A stretch of 64,000 bases of DNA, taken from positions 4,898,001 to 4,962,000 of the forward strand of contig NZ_CP036401.1 of assembly GCF_004322755.1 (NCBI RefSeq), given 5' to 3'. Position numbers and translations under genes: made by a program. Origin of the DNA: Pseudoduganella albidiflava (GTDB taxonomy: Bacteria > Pseudomonadota > Gammaproteobacteria > Burkholderiales > Burkholderiaceae_D). The notes below the pieces were generated by a model. It saw only the letters and a list, made by a program, of their open reading frames with translations. It had not been told where the DNA came from and did no database searches. This document shows, piece by piece, positions 58,824 through 64,000 of the stretch (position 1 is its first letter; each line of letters starts with the position of its first letter).

Positions 58824-59540
58824 ATGAGCAAGCTCGATTCTCTCGTTGCATCCACCAGGCAGACCCTGGAACTGATTGCACGCGAGTACACGCCAGCCGT
58901 GTTCGCCTCCAGCCTGGCGGCCGAAGACATGGTGCTGACGGACCTGATCCTGAAAGCGAAGCTGCCGATCGGCATCTTCTCGCTGGAAACGGGCCGCCTG
59001 CACAAGGAAACGCTGGCCATGCTGGACCGCGTGAAGGAGCACTACGGCTACGAGATCACCCTGTACCGCCCGCAGCAGGATGCGGTGGACCAGTACGTGG
59101 CGCAGAATGGCCTGAACGCTTTCTACGACAGCGTGGACATGCGCAAGGAATGCTGCCGCATCCGCAAGGTGGAGCCGCTGGGCCGTGCGCTGGCCGGCAA
59201 CAAGGCCTGGATCACGGGCCAGCGCCGCGCGCAGTCGAATACCCGCACCACGCTGCAGGTACACGAGGACGATCCCGGGCACCTGATGGACAAGTTCAAC
59301 CCGCTGGCCGACTGGTCCGAGGAAGACGTGTGGGACTACCTGCGCGCCAACAATGTGCCGACCAACGCGCTGCACGACCAGGGCTTCCCGTCGATCGGCT
59401 GCGAACCGTGCACCCGCGCGGTCCAGCCGGGCGAGGATGTGCGCGCCGGCCGCTGGTGGTGGGAAAACCCCGAATCGAAGGAATGCGGGCTGCACGTCGT
59501 CGACGGCAAGCTCATTCGAATCAAATCCGTGGCGGCTTAA
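58824..59540 (+). CDS. cysH: adenylyl-sulfate (APS) reductase
   Basis: The 238-residue CysH protein has the iron-sulfur cysteines KECCRIRKVEPL (Cys-Cys) and IGCEPCTRAV (Cys-x-x-Cys), plus the catalytic cysteine in ESKECGLH. The CC...CxxC set marks the APS-using, [4Fe-4S] form rather than the PAPS form of E. coli. That fits the absence of a cysC kinase domain here. The start at 58824 follows a GGGGAACAAC stretch; the frame before it overlaps DUF934. Confidence 0.93.
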   Translation: MSKLDSLVASTRQTLELIAREYTPAVFASSLAAEDMVLTDLILKAKLPIGIFSLETGRLHKETLAMLDRVKEHYGYEITLYRPQQDAVDQYVAQNGLNAFYDSVDMRKECCRIRKVEPLGRALAGNKAWITGQRRAQSNTRTTLQVHEDDPGHLMDKFNPLADWSEEDVWDYLRANNVPTNALHDQGFPSIGCEPCTRAVQPGEDVRAGRWWWENPESKECGLHVVDGKLIRIKSVAA

Positions 59541-59576
59541 TTCATTATTTACGCAGGCCACAACAAGAGAAAACAC

Positions 59577-60518
59577 ATGAACGCACTGGCAGAAAACAAG
59601 ATTACCGGGCTGGAGGACGTCAATGCGCGTCACCTGGACGCCCTCGAATCGGAAGCGATCCACATCCTGCGCGAAGTCGCGGCGGAGTGCTCCAACCCCG
59701 CGCTGCTGTTCTCGGGCGGCAAAGATTCGGTTGTCCTGCTGCGCCTGGCCGAAAAGGCTTTCCGGCCCGGTAAATTCCCGTTCCCGCTGGTGCACGTCGA
59801 TACCGGCCACAACTTCCCGGAAGTGATCGAGTTCCGCGACCGCCGCGTGGCCGAACTGGGCGAGCGCCTGATCGTGGGCTCCGTCGAGGAATCGATCCGC
59901 AAGGGCACGGTGCGGCTGCGTAATCCGGCAACGGATTCGCGCAATGCCGCGCAAGCCGTGACGCTGCTGGAAACGATCGCCGAACACGACTTCGACGCCT
60001 GCATCGGCGGCGCCCGCCGCGACGAAGAAAAGGCCCGCGCGAAAGAACGCATCTTCTCGTTCCGCGACGAATTCGGCCAGTGGGATCCGAAGGCGCAGCG
60101 CCCGGAACTGTGGGACCTGTATAACACCCGCGTGCACCCGGGCGAGAACATGCGCGTGTTCCCGATCTCGAACTGGACGGAACTGGACGTGTGGCAGTAC
60201 ATCGCCCGCGAGAAACTGGCGCTGCCGTCGATCTATTTCGCGCACGAGCGCCAGGTCATTCCGCGCAACGGCCTGCTGGTGCCGCTGACCGACCTCACGC
60301 CGCCGCGCGAAGGCGAAACCGTCGAGACGCAGGTGGTGCGCTTCCGGACCGTGGGCGACATCTCGTGCACCTGCCCGGTATCGTCCGATGCCGCCGATGT
60401 CGATGCGATCATCGCCGAAACGGCCGTGACGCAAGTGACTGAACGGGGCGCCACGCGGATGGACGACCAGACCTCCGAAGCCTCGATGGAAAAACGCAAG
60501 AAAGCCGGATACTTCTGA
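59577..60518 (+). CDS. cysD: sulfate adenylyltransferase subunit 2
   Basis: The 313-residue PP-loop subunit has LLFSGGKDSVVLLRLAEKAF and HVDTGHNFPEVIEFRD, followed by the conserved DACIGGARRDEEKARAKER and FPISNWTELDVWQYI. With CysN it activates sulfate to APS. It ends at 60518, one base into the cysN start, so the two are coupled. Confidence 0.96.
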   Translation: MNALAENKITGLEDVNARHLDALESEAIHILREVAAECSNPALLFSGGKDSVVLLRLAEKAFRPGKFPFPLVHVDTGHNFPEVIEFRDRRVAELGERLIVGSVEESIRKGTVRLRNPATDSRNAAQAVTLLETIAEHDFDACIGGARRDEEKARAKERIFSFRDEFGQWDPKAQRPELWDLYNTRVHPGENMRVFPISNWTELDVWQYIAREKLALPSIYFAHERQVIPRNGLLVPLTDLTPPREGETVETQVVRFRTVGDISCTCPVSSDAADVDAIIAETAVTQVTERGATRMDDQTSEASMEKRKKAGYF

Positions 60519-61819
60519 TGAACGCCATGAACGAAAACCTGTCCCAATCATCTTTGCTGCGCTTCATTACCGCCGGCTCCGTCGACGATGGCAAGAGCAC
60601 GCTGATCGGCCGCCTGCTGTTCGACAGCAAGGGCATCTTCGCCGACCAGCTGGCCGCCGTGTCCCGCGCCAAGCACAAGCGCACGGTGGGCGACACCATC
60701 GACCTGTCGCTGCTGACCGATGGCCTGGAAGCGGAACGCGAGCAAGGCATTACGATCGACGTGGCCTACCGCTACTTCGCCACGCCCAAGCGCAAGTTCA
60801 TCATCGCCGACACGCCCGGCCACGAGCAGTACACCCGCAACATGGTCACCGGCGCGTCCACGGCCGACGCGGTGATCATCCTGATCGACGTGTCGAAGGT
60901 GAAACTGCGCGAGGATGGCGGCGTTGACTTGCTGATCCAGACCAAGCGCCACTCGACCATCGCCCACCTGCTGCAGATCGAGCACGTGGTGGTGGCCGTC
61001 AACAAGATGGACCTGGTGAACTACGACCAGGACGTCTACGACCGCATCGTCAAGGCCTACGGCGAATTCGCGCAGACGCTGGGCCTGAAGGACATCACGC
61101 CGATCCCGCTGTCCGCCCTGACCGGCGACAACGTGGTCGAGAAGAGCGCCAACATGGCGTGGTACCAGGGTCCTACCCTGATCGAGCTGCTCGAATCGCT
61201 GTCCGTGTATGACGAGTCGCACGCTTCGCCGTTCCGCTTCCCGGTGCAGCTGGTGGCGCGCCACAACGGCCACGAAGCCAACGACTTCCGCGGCTACATG
61301 GGCCGCATCGAAGCCGGCAAGGTATCCGTGGGCGACAAGCTGGTGGTGCAGCCTTCCGGCCACAGCGCCACCGTGAAGGAAATCGTCACGTTCGACGGCG
61401 CGCTGCAGTCGGCGACGGCCGGCCAGTCGGTGACGATCGTGCTGAACGAATACGTGGACGTGTCGCGCGGCGACGTGCTGGCCTCCGCCGAACAGCCGGC
61501 CACGCTGCTCAAGCAGGTGAGCGCCGATGTGTGCTGGCTGTCCGAGGAACCACTGGACCTGCGCCGCAAGTACTGGCTGAAGCACGGCACCAAGCAGACC
61601 GCCGCGAAGATCACGAAGATCGACTCGATCCTTGACATCAACACGCAGCAGCGTCACGATGCCGAGGCGCTGAAGCTGAACGACGTGGCCCGTATCGGCC
61701 TGACCGTGCAGCAGCCGCTGGCCGCCGATGCCTATGCCGACATCCGCGCCACCGGCGCCTTCATCCTGATCGATGAAGTCACGCACCAGACCGTGGCAGC
61801 CGGCATGATCCGGCTCTGA
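60518..61819 (+). CDS. cysN: sulfate adenylyltransferase subunit 1 (GTPase)
   Basis: The 433-residue EF-Tu-like GTPase has the P-loop GSVDDGKSTLIGRLL, switch region DIVAYRY-like (TIDVAYRYFATP), G3 ADTPGHEQYTRNM and G4 VAVNKMDLVNYD, then beta-barrel domains. It couples GTP hydrolysis to sulfate adenylation with CysD. There is no fused APS kinase (CysC) domain, consistent with an APS reductase pathway. The stop codon sits in an 11-bp repeat. Confidence 0.95.
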   Translation: MNAMNENLSQSSLLRFITAGSVDDGKSTLIGRLLFDSKGIFADQLAAVSRAKHKRTVGDTIDLSLLTDGLEAEREQGITIDVAYRYFATPKRKFIIADTPGHEQYTRNMVTGASTADAVIILIDVSKVKLREDGGVDLLIQTKRHSTIAHLLQIEHVVVAVNKMDLVNYDQDVYDRIVKAYGEFAQTLGLKDITPIPLSALTGDNVVEKSANMAWYQGPTLIELLESLSVYDESHASPFRFPVQLVARHNGHEANDFRGYMGRIEAGKVSVGDKLVVQPSGHSATVKEIVTFDGALQSATAGQSVTIVLNEYVDVSRGDVLASAEQPATLLKQVSADVCWLSEEPLDLRRKYWLKHGTKQTAAKITKIDSILDINTQQRHDAEALKLNDVARIGLTVQQPLAADAYADIRATGAFILIDEVTHQTVAAGMIRL

Positions 61820-61849
61820 GTCGGCCTTGAGTCGGCTCCGAGTCGACTC
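61817..61849. repeat. 11-bp tandem units beginning at the cysN stop
   Basis: TGAGTCGGCCT, TGAGTCGGCTC and CGAGTCGACTC start exactly at the cysN TGA. With an 11-bp period, the copied stop-like triplets shift frame each time. Confidence 0.75.
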
Positions 61850-61902
61850 GCAGTTGCGCCACGGCGAATAACGTCACCATCAACGCCAGCAGGGAGCCCG
61901 GT

Positions 61903-62622
61903 TTGCCAGCAGTCGGAAAAGTTTATCTCGTGGGCGCCGGTCCCGGCGCCGCTGACCTGATCACGGTACGCGGCGCCCGCCTGCTGGCCGATGCGGACGT
62001 CGTGCTCTACGACGCGCTGGTCACGCCAGAAATGCTGGCGCTGTGCCCGCAAGCCGACCTGGTGTCGGTCGGCAAGCGCGCCGGCCAGCGCTCGGCGGCG
62101 CAGGAATCCATCAACCAGCAGCTCATCGACTGCGCGCGCAAGTATGCGCGCGTGGTGCGCCTGAAAGGCGGCGACCCGATGCTGTTCGGCCGCGCCGACG
62201 AGGAGTTGACGGCGCTGGAAGCGGAAGGCATCGAGGTCGAGGTGGTGCCCGGGATTACCACGGCCGTTGCGGCTGCGGCGGCGGCCAAGCAGCCGCTGAC
62301 GAAACGGGGCGTGGCCCGCAGCGTGGCCTTCTTCACGTCGAGCACGGCGCCGGACGAGGACGACCTGTCCGGCATCCCGTCGACCGATACGCTGGTGCAG
62401 TACATGGGTGGCCGCGAAGCCATCGCCACCGCCCAGCGCCTGCTGCAGCAGGGCCGCCGGCCCGATACGCCGGTACTGGTACTGGAAAACGTCAGCCGGC
62501 ACGACCAGCGTATCGAGCGCATCACGCTGGACAAGCTGGCCCACGGCCTCGGTTCGCCGCACGGACCCGTGCTGGTGATGGTGGGCGAAGCGATGGAAGC
62601 CCGGCCGCTGCAGCCACGCTGA
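61903..62622 (+). CDS. cobA: uroporphyrinogen-III C-methyltransferase
   Basis: The 239-residue SUMT has VYLVGAGPGAADLITVRGARLL at the start, VVRLKGGDPMLFGRADEEL, VVPGITTAVAAAAAAKQPLT and VALVLENVS-like end (PVLVLENVSRHDQ). It makes precorrin-2, the siroheme precursor needed by the CysI of this same operon. It starts with TTG at 61903 after GGGAGCCCG; no better start is visible. No fused CysG dehydrogenase/ferrochelatase domain is present, so siroheme completion must be coded elsewhere. Confidence 0.92.
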   Translation: MPAVGKVYLVGAGPGAADLITVRGARLLADADVVLYDALVTPEMLALCPQADLVSVGKRAGQRSAAQESINQQLIDCARKYARVVRLKGGDPMLFGRADEELTALEAEGIEVEVVPGITTAVAAAAAAKQPLTKRGVARSVAFFTSSTAPDEDDLSGIPSTDTLVQYMGGREAIATAQRLLQQGRRPDTPVLVLENVSRHDQRIERITLDKLAHGLGSPHGPVLVMVGEAMEARPLQPR

Positions 62623-62728
62623 TACCGCTATCGCGCTGTACCGCTATCGCTCTGATCCTGCATCGCTCTGAGCCTGTATTGCTCTGAGCCTGTATTGCTC
62701 TGATCCCGTATCGCTCTGGCCCTGTGTC
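62617..62728. repeat. seven 16-bp tandem units beginning at the cobA stop
   Basis: Units run CGCTGATACCGCTATC (containing the cobA TGA), then GCTCTGATCCTGCATC-type copies to 62728, seven in all, mostly differing by one to three bases. CTGA triplets recur, and the 16-bp period moves them through the frames. Confidence 0.92.
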
Positions 62729-62840
62729 GTGCCGATCCTCCACCGCCCCTCTCCTCCATCGCGCCGTGCCGCTGGTTACGGCTGGGTAGCGGGCGCCCCT
62801 TCCGTGGGGTTCTCCCTATAATGGGGAAAAATCCCACGAT

Positions 62841-63329
62841 ATGAAAGTCGACCCACAACAACCAAACAAAGGCGTCCCCGACGACGCCGACCTGCCCGAA
62901 GACGGCGACTTCTCCGACATGCTCAGCGAGATGCGCATCGTTCTGCCCGGCGCACAGACACTGGCGGCCTTCCTGATCATCCTGCCCTTCAATGGCGGCT
63001 TCCGGCACATCGTGCAATCGGAAAAATACGTGTTCCTGGCCACGCTGTTCTTCGCCCTTTCCAGCCTGATCCTGCTGTCCGGGCCCGCGGTGCAGCATCG
63101 CGTGATGCGCCCGCTGATGGACCGCGAGCGCTTCAAGCGCGTCGCGACGCGGCAGATCGTGGCTGGTTCGGTGGCACTGGGTATCGCCCTCGTGCTGGGT
63201 ACCAATCTCGTCGTTTCCGAAGTCTTCGGCAACCAGGTCGGCCTGATCGTCGCCGTCGCGATCGGCGTGATCGTCGCTTCGGTGTGGTGGCTGATGCCGC
63301 TCTGGCTCAAGCGCAACAAGCGGATCTAG
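62841..63329 (+). CDS. DUF6328 family small membrane protein
   Basis: The 162-residue protein has an acidic cytoplasmic N-terminus (DDADLPEDGDFSDMLSE) and four hydrophobic segments at about 37-52, 63-80, 107-126 and 131-150. The helix-loop pattern and the conserved LRMVLPGAQTL/FL-like core (MRIVLPGAQTLAAFLIILPF) match DUF6328. No function is known. It is 118 bp past the last cobA repeat, so is probably under its own promoter. Confidence 0.82.
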   Translation: MKVDPQQPNKGVPDDADLPEDGDFSDMLSEMRIVLPGAQTLAAFLIILPFNGGFRHIVQSEKYVFLATLFFALSSLILLSGPAVQHRVMRPLMDRERFKRVATRQIVAGSVALGIALVLGTNLVVSEVFGNQVGLIVAVAIGVIVASVWWLMPLWLKRNKRI

Positions 63330-63379
63330 GACCGCCGCCGCTGCTAAAATACCGCCTTTTGCACAGACTGGGAGGCAGC

Positions 63380-64000
63380 ATGGGACAAGCACACGACGTA
63401 CTGGAACGGGCGCGCACCGCGCGGCTGGAAGGCCGGTACGAGGATGCGCTGCGCGACCACCTGTGGTTCCACGAAAACGCGCTGGCGGTGGAGCCGGGCC
63501 TGGCGGGTGTTCGCCTGTCGTTCGCACTGCGCGACTGGATCTATCTGGCCGAGCAATTCCCGCTGGCGCGCCGCGCCCTGCAGGGACTGCGCGACCGCGA
63601 CACGGAGCGCATGCTCAACGGCGGCGAAGGCACTGGTCCGGGACTGCGCGAACTGTTCCGCGACATTGTCGCCATCAACAGCGCCCTGGGCGAGGAACGG
63701 GCGACCCACGACCTGTTCGTGCGGATGGATATCCAGATGCCGCTGCTTGCCCGGCAATGCGCCGACTTCGCGCTGCCGGCCCTGGTGGCGGCCGAGGACT
63801 TCACGCTGGCGCGCCGCTACCTGGGCGATCCGGCCGAGCGTGTGCGCGGGCTGGCGGCCAGCCTGAACGCCTACACGGAAGAGCTGGTGAAGACGGCCGG
63901 CACGTCGTCCGCCCCTGCCCTGCTGTCGTTCGTGCTGAACTACACCAAGGAAGTGCGCCTGGTGGTGGAAGTGCTGCGTCGCCAGGATGACGAGGCGCTG
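63380..64000 (+). CDS. unknown protein, 3' end beyond window
   Basis: An ATG at 63380 with a strong GGGAGG seven bases upstream opens a frame with no stop to the window end (207 codons so far). The product is Leu/Arg/Ala-rich and helical, starting MGQAHDVLERARTARLEGRYEDAL, which looks like a TPR-type helix pair, then RDHLWFHENAL and FVLNYTKEVRLVVEVLRRQ. No known family is recognised. Confidence 0.7.
   Translation, partial: MGQAHDVLERARTARLEGRYEDALRDHLWFHENALAVEPGLAGVRLSFALRDWIYLAEQFPLARRALQGLRDRDTERMLNGGEGTGPGLRELFRDIVAINSALGEERATHDLFVRMDIQMPLLARQCADFALPALVAAEDFTLARRYLGDPAERVRGLAASLNAYTEELVKTAGTSSAPALLSFVLNYTKEVRLVVEVLRRQDDEAL

Overview
The window is GC-rich chromosomal DNA from a Gram-negative bacterium, most likely a betaproteobacterium of the Burkholderiales close to Oxalobacteraceae/Massilia. 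That placement is inference. It rests on a 16S-tRNA-Ile-tRNA-Ala-23S-5S operon, a Burkholderiales-type trimeric porin, a CysB/assimilatory sulfate operon with a DUF934 gene, a complete wsp cluster, and dense 'GTGACAGGCTCC' and 'GGGTCTGACCC' repeat families. No phage, plasmid backbone or CRISPR array was found. Almost everything looks like core chromosome, with one insertion sequence.

Layout. 0.4-9.2 kb: a divergent-PAP2 membrane protein, a DUF475/TerC-like membrane protein, a MITE-like repeat island, a very long Ala/Glu coiled-coil protein, srkA, a UPF0149/SEC-C protein, a PaaK/CapK-like AMP-binding enzyme and orn. 9.3-14.6 kb: a same-strand run of M48 protease, phhB, rsgA and a large TPR-GAF histidine kinase. 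14.7-17.4 kb: argF, a VOC protein and argG, ending in a clear terminator. 17.4-26.2 kb: a complete, tightly overlapped wspABCDEFR operon (surface sensing to cyclic di-GMP), running into convergent murB. 27.4-30.4 kb: yajQ, a nitronate-monooxygenase-like gene and a complete 1,121-bp IS1595-family element with an 8-bp target duplication, lodged in the T-tract of a terminator. 30.5-43.7 kb: accessory envelope functions: a lipoprotein, a DUF2868/DUF3482 GTPase pair, a disordered protein, an anchored secreted protein, a TonB-dependent receptor, and an M43 metalloprotease with a seven-repeat PLL-like propeller whose stop overlaps the start of a small partner gene. 43.9-50.1 kb: repeat cluster, then the rRNA operon on the minus strand with its promoter, two boxA-like sites and two terminators flanking a truncated 5S copy. 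50.3-53.5 kb: an AlgZ/LytS-type kinase with a LytTR regulator, then an orphan NarX-type kinase. 53.6-62.6 kb: porin, then cysB with a coupled methyltransferase, divergent from cysI-DUF934-cysH-cysD-cysN-cobA. 62.8-64.0 kb: a DUF6328 membrane protein and a gene running off the window.

How the genes work together. CysB faces, and presumably controls, a full route from sulfate to sulfide: CysDN makes APS, CysH reduces APS, CysI reduces sulfite, and CobA supplies the siroheme precursor. The Wsp proteins form one signalling machine ending in the diguanylate cyclase WspR. ArgF and ArgG give consecutive steps of arginine synthesis.

The most unusual signal is genome-architectural. At least seven genes end in short tandem repeats (unit 11-17 bp, 2-7 copies) whose first unit contains the gene's own stop codon. 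Where the unit is not a multiple of three, the copied stops fall in different reading frames. Comparable arrays occur in three intergenic regions, and an in-frame 12-bp expansion lies inside murB. I do not know a named element that explains this.
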